A stretch of DNA of 20,822 nt. It comes from RGIG8767 sp964386235. Its GTDB lineage: Bacteria > Bacillota > Clostridia > Lachnospirales > Lachnospiraceae. The stretch lies in contig CAYLSH010000029.1 in NCBI GenBank assembly GCA_964386235.1, positions 1 to 20,822 of the forward strand, written 5' to 3'. Shown here one piece after another: positions 7,851-15,736 of this stretch. Numbering within the stretch: position 1 is the stretch's first letter; each line of letters begins with the position of its first letter. The translations under genes and the position numbers were made by a program. A model generated the notes under the pieces. The model worked only from the letters and a program-made list of their open reading frames with translations. It was not told the DNA's origin and ran no database searches.

Positions 7851-8763
7851 AAAAACATACATAGAGAAACTGCATCGAAAAAAACTGAATAAGCAGAGGC
7901 GTTTACGTGTTTTATCCGTTTTTTTGCTTCTGGTGGCATTCCTTTTTTTAATTCCGATCATTTTTACGATCTGCAATTCGTTTATGACGCAGCAGGAGAT
8001 CAGTGCCAATTATGGCATGATATTTGCCACGGGAGAAAACGGTTCCAAACAGTATGTGTCCGAAGTGGTCAATCTCAAATTCATACCGGATGAGGTGACC
8101 TTTGAACAATATAAGACGGTCTTACTGAAAAGCCCGGATTATCTGTTAAAATTCTGGAATTCCGTAATTCTTGTGGTGCCGATCGTGGTCTTTCAGTTAG
8201 TTGTGGCATTGCTTGCGGCATACGGCTTTACCAGATACAGGGGACGGTTGCGGGAGATTATTTTTTTTGCATATATCATTTTGATGCTGATGCCCTATCA
8301 GGTTACGCTGGTGCCGAATTTTATAGTATCGAAATGGCTGCATCTGATCGATACCAACTGGGCAATCTGGCTGCCGGGTATTTTTTCACCTTTTGCCGTA
8401 TTTTTACTCACCAAATACATGCGAAGGATTCCTTACAGCATCATGGAAGCGGCAAAGGTGGATGGCGCAGGAGAGTTTCAGATATTCCGTTACATCTGTG
8501 CACCGCTTTGCACGGGAGCACTTGCCAGTGTGGCAATCCTGATTTTTATTGATTACTGGAATATGGTGGAACAGCCGTTGATCTTACTGACGGATTCGGA
8601 TATGCATCCTTTGTCCGTATTTTTATCCAGGATCAATTCGGCTGAGATTGCACTTGCATTCGCGGTAGCATCGATCTATCTGATACCGACACTTTTGGTA
8701 TATCTTTACGGTGAAGAATACCTGTTAGAGGGCATTGCCTATCAGGGCGGCATCAAGGGATAG
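7843..8763 (+). CDS. ABC transporter permease, sugar type (MalG/UgpE-like)
   Basis: A 306-aa permease pairing with the upstream one. It has a canonical EAA loop at 202-210 (EAAKVDGAG) followed by FQIFRYICAPL, and about six membrane helices. The first is at about 25-45 after a very basic N-terminus. The external loop after helix 1 (about 47-100) is rather long and contains a Gly/Asn-rich stretch. The 8-base overlap with the previous gene implies translational coupling. GGATGGGGAAAG just before the ATG acts as the ribosome site. Together the two would form the membrane channel of a CUT1-type importer. Confidence 0.92.
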   Translation: MARKTYIEKLHRKKLNKQRRLRVLSVFLLLVAFLFLIPIIFTICNSFMTQQEISANYGMIFATGENGSKQYVSEVVNLKFIPDEVTFEQYKTVLLKSPDYLLKFWNSVILVVPIVVFQLVVALLAAYGFTRYRGRLREIIFFAYIILMLMPYQVTLVPNFIVSKWLHLIDTNWAIWLPGIFSPFAVFLLTKYMRRIPYSIMEAAKVDGAGEFQIFRYICAPLCTGALASVAILIFIDYWNMVEQPLILLTDSDMHPLSVFLSRINSAEIALAFAVASIYLIPTLLVYLYGEEYLLEGIAYQGGIKG

Positions 8764-8832
8764 AATCGCTACGACACCCATATAAAAAGGAAAGACAGCA
8801 GCAGACGAAATATAGAAAAACAGACAAATATC

Positions 8833-8838
8833 TATAAT
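8833..8838 (+). promoter_or_regulatory. Possible -10 element before the adaptor gene
   Basis: A perfect TATAAT in the 107-base gap between the second permease and the adaptor gene. No -35 is recognisable 16-18 bases upstream (the region is AT-rich) and there is no TG extension. It could be an internal promoter or chance. Confidence 0.3.
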
Positions 8839-8870
8839 GGGATAAATGGATTCAAGGAAAGGGAAGGAAA

Positions 8871-10919
8871 ATGGAAGAGAATACATACAAAATCCGCAAG
8901 GACAAAATTAAAAATATTGCGATCGTATTTTTAGCGGTTATGCTGGCGCTTACTTTTTTCTCAAACTCCATCTTAAACCGGGCATTGCCGGAGGTGGCAA
9001 CCCAGATGGTCGCATATGACACGATCACGGAAAGAGTGCGTGGCACCGGCACGGTGACGGCGGATGATCCATACAAGATCGTAGCAAAGGACAGCCGTAC
9101 CATTGAAAGTGTGGAAGTTGCACAGGGCGACATGGTCATGAAGGATCAGGTACTCTTCTATCTGGAAGATGCGGAAAGTGAAGAGTTAAAAGAAAAAGAA
9201 AGTGAAGTAAAGGCAAAGGAAGAGGAATTGAGCAAACTGGTGCTGGATTATATGACGGCACTTTTAAGTGTGGATGTGTCCACGCAGGCATACCAGAACA
9301 TCGAAAATAACAATATTGCCAGTCTGGCAGTATACCAGGCAAAAATAGAGGAATCCCGTCAGAAGGTACAGAATGCACAGAATACCGTGGACAGTCTGAA
9401 CAGACAGATCCTGATTGCCGGCATGGATTCGGAAAGCGACATTGACAGGGATACGGAACTGGCAATGGCAGAGGCAAATGCGGAAAGTGCTTCTAAGAGA
9501 GCGGCTGATGCAAAGGCGCAGATGGACAGTGCTGAAGCAACAATCAAGGCACTGGATGAGAAAGCAAAAGCGTCCGGAAATACCGGCAGCAGTACAGGAA
9601 GCAGCGCTGGAAGCGCAGAGGGTGGTTCCGCTGCTGTAGAAAGTGTCGGCAGTACGCTGGATGTTATTGCGGTGAAAAAAACACAGGAATATGAAGGGAA
9701 AATTTCAGACTACACGAATAAGAAGACCGCATTAGTGACTGCTTTAACTGATGCAACAACGCCCGGTGCTTCGTCATCGGAATCGGATCCGAAGCCATTT
9801 GAAGAGGGGGATTATTTTGGTTCGGACGGACTGCCTAAGAGCATGGATACCCTGGCCAAATTGCAACAGTATGTACATAAAGTGGATGAAGTTAATAATA
9901 AGACTATTGAAAATACAGAATTTAAAGCGTTTGTGGATGCCTATGAAAAACTTGCAGTAGCCAAAAAGGCAAAAGACGATGCGAATAAGGATGTATCCGA
10001 TTACAAGGCTGCAAAAGCGGCACTTTCATCGGCACAGTCAGCATATGCCAATGCCAACAATGAATATAATACGTATCAAAGTAAAGTGAACAGCCTCAAA
10101 AATGCAAACGCCTCCGGAGAGGGCGACAGCAAAGAACTGCAAAACAATCTGAATATCAGTTTAGAAGATGCAAAAGCGGCTCTTGCAGCAGCCCAGAAAG
10201 AACAGGAACAGTTGTTAAAAGATGTCAGCAGTGAACTTTCTCTTTCCAGTCAGAATGACACGATTGCGGATACGGAAAAAGAACTGAAGGAATTAAAGGA
10301 AGAACTGGAAAAGGTAGAAGCCGAAGCAACGGATGCGACGATCGTATCCCCGGTGGAAGGTACGGTGATCAGCATCAGCAAAACGGCGGGAGAATCCACG
10401 GTAGCCACTGAGGAAGTGGCATTGATCCAGGTGGCGGGAAAGGGCATGAAATGCAGTTTTTCAGTAACCAATGACCAGGCTGCCAAAGTAAAAGTGGGCG
10501 ATGTGGCAGAGTTACAGAACGCATGGTATTACGATGATGTCATGGTAACACTTTCTAAGATCAAACCTGATCCCGATGATCCGGGCAAACGCAAACTTTT
10601 GGAATTTACGGTGGAAGGTGCGGTACAAAACGGGGACTCCCTCTCGATTTCCGTTGGGGAAAAGAGTGCGGAATATGACTGTGTCGTGCCAAACAGTGCG
10701 ATCAGAGAAGATAAGAATGGCAAATTTGTCTTGATCATACAGGAAAAATCCACACCATTTGGCAATCGTTATAAGGCAAAACGTGTGGATGCACAGGTTA
10801 TGGCAAGTGATGAGACAAAGTCGGCGATCATGGCAGATATTGACAGTTGGGAATACGTGATCACAACTTCCAACCAGCCGGTAGAGGCAGGCGATCAGGT
10901 AAGACTTGCCAACTATTAA
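8871..10919 (+). CDS. HlyD/MacA-like membrane fusion (adaptor) protein
   Basis: A 682-aa protein with one N-terminal membrane anchor (about 14-32) and the rest outside. A split biotinyl-lipoyl-like domain is visible: first half about 75-99 (VEVAQGDMVMKDQVLFYLED), second half about 489-522 (IVSPVEGTVISISKTAGE). Between them lie two long Ala/Lys/Glu-rich coiled-coil segments (about 100-232 and 340-485). A Gly/Ser-rich linker (about 235-260) and a charged insert follow the first. The C-terminal part (525-682) is beta-rich like adaptor barrels. In tripartite systems such proteins bridge an ABC or RND pump to outer partners; Gram-positive versions accompany MacB-like transporters. Here the neighbours are sugar-importer permeases and a MacB-core protein, which is unusual. 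GAAGGA at 8863-8868 precedes the ATG. Confidence 0.85.
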   Translation: MEENTYKIRKDKIKNIAIVFLAVMLALTFFSNSILNRALPEVATQMVAYDTITERVRGTGTVTADDPYKIVAKDSRTIESVEVAQGDMVMKDQVLFYLEDAESEELKEKESEVKAKEEELSKLVLDYMTALLSVDVSTQAYQNIENNNIASLAVYQAKIEESRQKVQNAQNTVDSLNRQILIAGMDSESDIDRDTELAMAEANAESASKRAADAKAQMDSAEATIKALDEKAKASGNTGSSTGSSAGSAEGGSAAVESVGSTLDVIAVKKTQEYEGKISDYTNKKTALVTALTDATTPGASSSESDPKPFEEGDYFGSDGLPKSMDTLAKLQQYVHKVDEVNNKTIENTEFKAFVDAYEKLAVAKKAKDDANKDVSDYKAAKAALSSAQSAYANANNEYNTYQSKVNSLKNANASGEGDSKELQNNLNISLEDAKAALAAAQKEQEQLLKDVSSELSLSSQNDTIADTEKELKELKEELEKVEAEATDATIVSPVEGTVISISKTAGESTVATEEVALIQVAGKGMKCSFSVTNDQAAKVKVGDVAELQNAWYYDDVMVTLSKIKPDPDDPGKRKLLEFTVEGAVQNGDSLSISVGEKSAEYDCVVPNSAIREDKNGKFVLIIQEKSTPFGNRYKAKRVDAQVMASDETKSAIMADIDSWEYVITTSNQPVEAGDQVRLANY

Positions 10920-10939
10920 GAGAGAGTATTGGCTCAGAA

Positions 10940-12046
10940 ATGAGGATTCGTGTGAAAAAATTTGGTGTAAAACTGAAAGAAGATTTATTCATACATTACC
11001 GGAAGCGATTTCTTTTGTGGCTGATCTGTCTGGGACTTTTTGCACTGGCGGCTTTATTTTCATGGATGGTCAGAAAGGATCTTTACGATCAGCAGGCAGC
11101 GGGGCGATGGTCTGCTGACGGGGATTACGCCCAACTGAGTTATTTTTATCCGCTGATCGAGGAACCGGTGGATTTTGATTTTCAGAATCTTCATCATCAG
11201 ATCGAAGAGGAACTAAAGAAGTCCTCCATGGAAGCACAGGGCGAGAGCACCAGACTCTTTTTGGATGCCTACAGTACATCCGGAAAGATTACCTTATCAA
11301 CGGATTATGGAGAAATGGAAGTAAATGCCGTGGGCGTTACGGAAGAATTTTTCCGGTTTCATCCGGTTCGCCTTCTGACAGGTTCTTATTTTGATGAAAA
11401 TATGCTGATGAAGGATGGCATTATTCTGGATGAAGATGCGGCTTTTATGTTGTATGGCTCCAATGATGTGGTGGGAATGCCGGTTTATGTCGGCAGCGCG
11501 CAGTATTATATACGCGGTGTCGTAGAGCGGGAAGACAGTTATCTTGCCCAAAAAGCCGGTCTGGATTCGTCGTTATGTTACGTGCCGGTGGACACCCTTT
11601 TATCCTTGGGAATCAGGGAGGGCAGTTATACCTATGAGGTTTTGATGCCCAATCCCGTGGATGATTTTGCCAAAAATATCCTGCAAACGGTGCTGGGAGA
11701 TACGGAAGGAAGAATGGAGATTATAGAAAACTCCTCCCGCTTTGCACCGGAAGCAAGAAAAGAAGTGATGTTTACTCTGCCGCTCCGTTCCATGAGCAAC
11801 AAGGGGATCCTGTATCCTTACTGGGAAAATATTGCCCGGGCAGCAGAAGATATTGTGGCCGTTTTCTACGCCATCCAGATGATCACGTTTTTGCTCTTTG
11901 CAGTACTGACCCTCCGGTATCTGTGGTATCGCTTTCAAAACCGCACATGGAATCTCAGAACACTGTGGGAGAAAATACAGTTGATGTGGGAAAAGAGAAG
12001 AAATCCCGGAGTACCCAGAGTTTCAGGGAAAAAGGATAGACCCCCC
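10940..12046 (+). CDS. Two-TM protein with MacB-like extracellular core (3' end lost in gap)
   Basis: The 369 codons visible run open into the N gap, so the stop is unseen. Basic N-terminus, TM1 at about 23-43, an extracellular domain at about 50-300, TM2 at about 304-327, then a Trp/Arg-rich cytoplasmic tail. The middle resembles the MacB periplasmic core: VNAVGVTEEFFRFHPVRLL, LLTGSYFDENM, then IILDEDAAFMLYG and GMPVYVGSAQYYIRGVV. A full MacB/FtsX permease has four TMs; here only one TM follows the core before the tail. It is therefore a reduced relative, unless the gap hides more. The ATG at 10940 lies 20 bases after the adaptor stop with a poor ribosome site (AAGAGAGAG). It probably works with the adaptor. 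Confidence is high for a gene and moderate for the family. Confidence 0.72.
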
Positions 12047-12146
12047 NNNNNNNNNNNNNNNNNNNNNNNNNNNNNNNNNNNNNNNNNNNNNNNNNNNNNN
12101 NNNNNNNNNNNNNNNNNNNNNNNNNNNNNNNNNNNNNNNNNNNNNN
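12047..12146. other. Assembly gap of 100 N
   Basis: Exactly 100 N, the conventional filler for a gap of unknown length. It starts after a C-run in the MacB-like gene and ends beside a palindromic repeat array, which may be what broke the assembly. True length and content are unknown. Confidence 0.98.
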
Positions 12147-12187
12147 TACGCAAGGTTTATGGGGAGAAGAATAGAAGTTCAGGTAAA

Positions 12188-12444
12188 TTGGACGTATACG
12201 CTAAAAGTAGAAGGAAAAGCCCAAAAATCACACATAAATAATCAGATTTGAAAATAAATTGGGCATATACTGTTTGGAATATGAGAATATGCCCAAAAAA
12301 TCAAATATTTCAAGAAATTGAGTAGAGAGTTTGGGCATCAGTGCAAGAAAAAAATGTATATGCCCAAACAGAGGTGGTATAAGCGGGTATTGGGTTCTTG
12401 CAGTGGGCATCAGTACAAGAAAAAAATGCATATGCCCAAACAGA
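12188..12444. repeat. Array of palindromic repeats with 72-bp period
   Basis: This describes the gene-free stretch 12147-12507. The arm TGGGCAT begins at 12260, 12332 and 12404, exactly 72 bp apart. A diverged copy (TGGACGT) starts at 12189, 71 bp earlier. Each arm is matched downstream by ATGCCCA: copy 1 has a perfect 10-bp stem (12259-12268 with 12287-12296), copy 2 has 9 bp (12330-12338 with 12360-12368) and copy 3 has 7 bp (12404-12410 with 12432-12438). The loops are 18-21 bases. Copies 2 and 3 match at 39 of 41 bases (12332-12372 and 12404-12444). The intervening 30-odd bases are much less alike. The array reaches to within about 50 bases of the lipoprotein ribosome site. Its role is unknown. 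Confidence 0.85.
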
Positions 12445-12507
12445 TAGTGAGTAGCAAGTGAAAAGATGTCGGGATCAGGAGTGAAGTGTGGGAAAGGAGA
12501 ATGTTAT

Positions 12508-14955
12508 ATGCAAAAGTATATACGAAAGAGCATTATGGTTTTGATGTTGGGGGTGGCGTGTCTGGTAAGCGGATGCGGGAAGGATAAAGAAGAAGATGTT
12601 CAGATGCAGTCCAAGGAATATGTGTACTCCTTTACCCCGGTGAACGAACAGGTGCAGGACATGGAGGTATCCCAGGTCCTATACGCAGGGGAAAGCATTT
12701 TCCTGACCGGGTATCGCTATGAGTCCGTTCCCATGACAGAGGAAGCCATGGACGGCGATATGGCAGTAGAGGCGGCCGAAGAAGCCATGGACGGCGATAT
12801 GGCAGTAGAGGCAGCCGAAGAAGCCATGGACGGCGATATGGCAGTAGAGGCAGCCGAAGAAGTATATGTCGATGACATGGCAGTCAATGAAGAATATATA
12901 GAGGAAGAAAAATATTATGAGTCCACAATGGAGAAGAGTTATCTTCAGATAAAACGACTGGATCTGGAAGGAAATCTGGTATCGGAATACGAACTCCCGA
13001 TTGATCCGGAAAGCGGTCTGTACAGTATCTGTGTGGATGATGCTGCTAACAGTTATCAGGTTCTTTGTGAATATGGAAAGGATTTGTCCAATCCCAATTA
13101 TGCAAGGGACGTGTACACGCTGATTTCCTATACGGAGAAGGGGGAGGAGCGTTTTCGTGTGCCCTTGGCGGAAGACCTGGGAGAAGAAGAATGGTATTAT
13201 GTCAACCAGATGCTTTGCGATCAGGAAAACTTATACCTGCTTTCTTCTAAGGGATTGGAAATCTATGATATGGATGGCAATTTCATTAAGGCAATCCAGT
13301 CAGATTTTCTGGAAAACGCAGCCATGTATATTTTAGCAGACGGCAGTATTGCCTTTTCCGTTTATGGCAATAACGGAAGATATATGAAAACGCTGGATAC
13401 GGAAAAGGAAGAGTTTTCCGATCAGATCAAATTTCCCTTTAATACGGATGGGTATTCATTTTATGCAGGAAGATCCACGGATCTTCTGCTGAGCAATAAT
13501 ATCGGAATCTATGCGTATAATCTACAGGACGAAGGATTGGAAAAGATTGCAGACTTCGTGGATTCGGATATTCTCTGTTCAGATCTGAGTATGTTGGCAG
13601 AAATAGGGGAAGAGCAGTATTTTGGCTCTTTTTATGATAACGATTCCTGGCAGTTACAATATGGTATTTTTAGCAAAGTGGATCCCGAATCGATTCAGGA
13701 TAAAAAGGTGCTTACGCTTGCCTGTTACTGGCTGGATGATGATGTGCGCAGGCGTGTGGTGGACTACAACAAAACCAGTGAGGAATGCCGAATCCGGGTG
13801 GAGGATTATTATCAGTACAATACAGCGGATAATTACGACGTTGGCATGACGAAGATGAACACGGACATTGCTTCGGGAAATGCGCCGGACATCCTGATTT
13901 TGAGTGCGGATATGCCGATTGAGAGCTATATCAGTAAGGGACTGCTAGCGGATATGCGACCTTTCTTAATAAATGATCCGGAACTGAACGAGGAAGATTT
14001 TTCTTCCCATATTATGGAACTGTATTCCCAGGATGGAAAATGGTATCAGATGGTTCCCAGTTATTATTTATACACGCTGTTTGGCAAAACGTCCGATGTG
14101 GGGAAAGAACCGGGATGGACGTTGGATGAGTTAAGGGCGTTGTGGGATGAAAAAGAAGATGATGTCGCAATGTTTTCTGAGATGACACAACAGGGACTTC
14201 TCAATTACTGGATGCTTTTTGCCGGCGGTGAATTTGTGGACTGGGAAAAGGGAGAATGCTATTTTGATTCCGAAGAATTTATAAAACTTTTGGAATTTAT
14301 CAAAGGATTCCCGACAGAAATCTATTATGACAATATTGAGTATGATGAGGAATACTGGCTGGAACAGGAGACGATGTTCCGTAATGGTAAGGCATTGCTG
14401 CAACCATATGCTTTATCCGGATTTGATGATTTTAAATATTGTGAACAGGGTACATTTGGAGAAGAAATTACTGCGATCGGATTCCCGGTACAGGAGGGCG
14501 TTGGCAGTGTCATTATGGCAAATACGGATTATGCGATCAGTGCAAAATCCCCTTATCAGCAGGAAGCATGGAATTTCCTGCGTTATTATCTGACACCGGA
14601 ATACCAGAATACGATCACATATGGCTGGCCCATTCTTAATTCCGCTATGGAAAAGAAAGTGGAACAGGCAAAGGAAGTATCCTATTACACCGATGAAGAG
14701 GGCAATCAGGTGGAATACAATGACACCTACTATATTGGCGGTATGGAGATTGAAATGAAACCGCTGACGCAGGAAGACTGTGACAGAGTTCTTGGTTTCA
14801 TTGAAAGTGCCGAACATGCCTACAGTTACAATGACACGATACTTGACATTGTAATAGAAGAGGCGGCTCCCTTCTTTGAGGGCAAAAAGACGGCAGAAGA
14901 GGTAACCGGGATCATACAGAGCCGTGCAGACATTTATGTTAATGAAAATAAATAA
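12508..14955 (+). CDS. Lipoprotein ABC solute-binding protein with extra N-terminal domain
   Basis: An 815-aa surface lipoprotein. The signal peptide ends in the lipobox LVSGC with Cys23 as the lipidation site. The start at 12508 is set by AAAGGAGA (12493-12500), 7 bases upstream; an in-frame ATG at 12466 would bury the signal peptide. An acidic linker with three 13-residue repeats follows at 79-117. A beta-rich domain runs from about 150 to 395 (short strand-turn motifs such as GLEIYDMDGNFIKAI, possibly propeller-like). From about 400 comes a typical family-1 solute-binding fold (KKVLTLACYW, then DIASGNAPDILIL, then GKWYQMVPSYY, and GWTLDELRALW). It presumably delivers solute to the two upstream permeases. 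Usual binding proteins are 400-550 aa, so the N-terminal half is extra. Confidence 0.88.
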   Translation: MQKYIRKSIMVLMLGVACLVSGCGKDKEEDVQMQSKEYVYSFTPVNEQVQDMEVSQVLYAGESIFLTGYRYESVPMTEEAMDGDMAVEAAEEAMDGDMAVEAAEEAMDGDMAVEAAEEVYVDDMAVNEEYIEEEKYYESTMEKSYLQIKRLDLEGNLVSEYELPIDPESGLYSICVDDAANSYQVLCEYGKDLSNPNYARDVYTLISYTEKGEERFRVPLAEDLGEEEWYYVNQMLCDQENLYLLSSKGLEIYDMDGNFIKAIQSDFLENAAMYILADGSIAFSVYGNNGRYMKTLDTEKEEFSDQIKFPFNTDGYSFYAGRSTDLLLSNNIGIYAYNLQDEGLEKIADFVDSDILCSDLSMLAEIGEEQYFGSFYDNDSWQLQYGIFSKVDPESIQDKKVLTLACYWLDDDVRRRVVDYNKTSEECRIRVEDYYQYNTADNYDVGMTKMNTDIASGNAPDILILSADMPIESYISKGLLADMRPFLINDPELNEEDFSSHIMELYSQDGKWYQMVPSYYLYTLFGKTSDVGKEPGWTLDELRALWDEKEDDVAMFSEMTQQGLLNYWMLFAGGEFVDWEKGECYFDSEEFIKLLEFIKGFPTEIYYDNIEYDEEYWLEQETMFRNGKALLQPYALSGFDDFKYCEQGTFGEEITAIGFPVQEGVGSVIMANTDYAISAKSPYQQEAWNFLRYYLTPEYQNTITYGWPILNSAMEKKVEQAKEVSYYTDEEGNQVEYNDTYYIGGMEIEMKPLTQEDCDRVLGFIESAEHAYSYNDTILDIVIEEAAPFFEGKKTAEEVTGIIQSRADIYVNENK
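12742..12858 (+). repeat. Three tandem 39-bp in-frame repeats in the lipoprotein gene
   Basis: Units at 12742-12780, 12781-12819 and 12820-12858 each encode EAMDGDMAVEAAE. Units 2 and 3 are identical; unit 1 differs by one silent base (GCG against GCA). A decayed fourth unit (EVYVDDMAVNEE) follows from 12859. Each unit is 13 codons, so gain or loss keeps the frame. Confidence 0.97.
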
Positions 14956-15605
14956 GAAAAAAGTTTGCTTCCATCCGCATAGGTAAGAGCGGATGGCTCG
15001 GATGGATGAGCAACGCCGGGAGAACCCGGAGGCACGAGGCGTTCGGGATGCCACTGGACACCAATGATGGGAAGAAAATCGTGTTCAATGCCTTCTGCAA
15101 CGCCATCCAGAGAATACTGGGTAATGCGCAGACGTTCCCCTAAATGGCTGACTGCCTGGTGGTGTGCGCTGTTGGTAATACAATCTTTTCCGTAGAGCGA
15201 GTATAGATGACTGTCCGTCATGGCCTTGGTAATGTGATACTGATCCTCGCCGGCGTAGGCATGCATCTTCTTTGTAGGAATGTCCTGTGTCAGATTGCCG
15301 CCAAGGGCAACATTGATTAACTGCATACCTTTACAGATGCCAAGAATGGGCTTCTTCTGCTCTAAAAAGCGGTGAAACATCATGATCTGTATAAAATCTT
15401 CGGTAATACAGATGTTTTGACAGGCACAGTTTTTCTTATGATAAAAGGCAGGATGGATGTCGCCACCGCCCGGAAGCAGGAGACCGTCGTATTCTGCGGC
15501 ATCCTCCGGATGATCGGATAAAACGGCTTCCATGCCGGATTGTACTAGCGTCTGTGCGTATCGGGTGGCATCATGTGTGGCACAACTGATCAGGATTTTT
15601 TTCAT
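14934..15605 (-). CDS. Peptidase C26 / gamma-glutamyl-GABA hydrolase-like amidotransferase
   Basis: A 223-aa class-I glutamine amidotransferase fold protein. The family (PuuD-like) cleaves gamma-glutamyl bonds, for example in gamma-glutamyl-GABA. The catalytic Cys91 sits in GICKGMQLINVALGG, and His186 and Glu188 in GVQWHPE. LLLPGGGDIHPAFY (43-55) is the family's oxyanion/glycine loop. GAGGAATC precedes the ATG at 15605 on the minus strand. The 3' end overlaps the convergent lipoprotein gene by 22 bases. No polyamine or glutamate genes are adjacent, so the substrate is uncertain. Confidence 0.9.
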   Translation of the reverse strand: MKKILISCATHDATRYAQTLVQSGMEAVLSDHPEDAAEYDGLLLPGGGDIHPAFYHKKNCACQNICITEDFIQIMMFHRFLEQKKPILGICKGMQLINVALGGNLTQDIPTKKMHAYAGEDQYHITKAMTDSHLYSLYGKDCITNSAHHQAVSHLGERLRITQYSLDGVAEGIEHDFLPIIGVQWHPERLVPPGSPGVAHPSEPSALTYADGSKLFSYLFSLT

Positions 15606-15736
15606 GATTCCTCGCAGAAAAACGGGTTAGTATAAGATATGTAACAAAAAAAGAATGTTGCTATTGCAGACGGAGCAAGGAAGTTTTAAAACATGGTGAT
15701 TATTGATTTTATTAACGATAACAGGGGGAAGGAAGA

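Noticed and set aside
12147..12241. Continuation of the MacB-like protein after the N gap
   Set aside because: The frame across 100 N of unknown true length is meaningless, and the sequence after the gap belongs to the repeat array.
12228..12431. A 67-codon minus-strand reading frame across the repeat array with a 24-residue internal repeat (HFFLxLMP...)
   Set aside because: The 24-residue period simply mirrors the 72-bp DNA period. There is no ribosome site before its ATG, and the arms form DNA palindromes, which better explain the conservation.
12188..12444. CRISPR array
   Set aside because: Period and palindromic arms are suggestive, but copy 1 and the decayed copy differ strongly from copies 2 and 3 in the loop. 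The intervening segments show some similarity to one another, and no cas gene is visible.
12466..12507. Upstream ATG at 12466 for the lipoprotein
   Set aside because: It would add 14 residues in front of a perfect lipoprotein signal peptide. The ATG at 12508 has an AAAGGAGA site at 7 bases.
14956..14996. Hairpin CCATCCGC/GCGGATGG (14971-14978 with 14989-14996) as a terminator of the C26 gene
   Set aside because: The T-run on the minus strand begins 8 bases after the stem and both lie before the stop codon. Termination there would leave no stop codon. It probably reflects coding sequence.
15629..15634. Minus-strand TATACT as promoter of the C26 hydrolase gene
   Set aside because: No -35 at 16-18 bases (CATTCT at 17) and no TG extension, so too weak to list as a feature.
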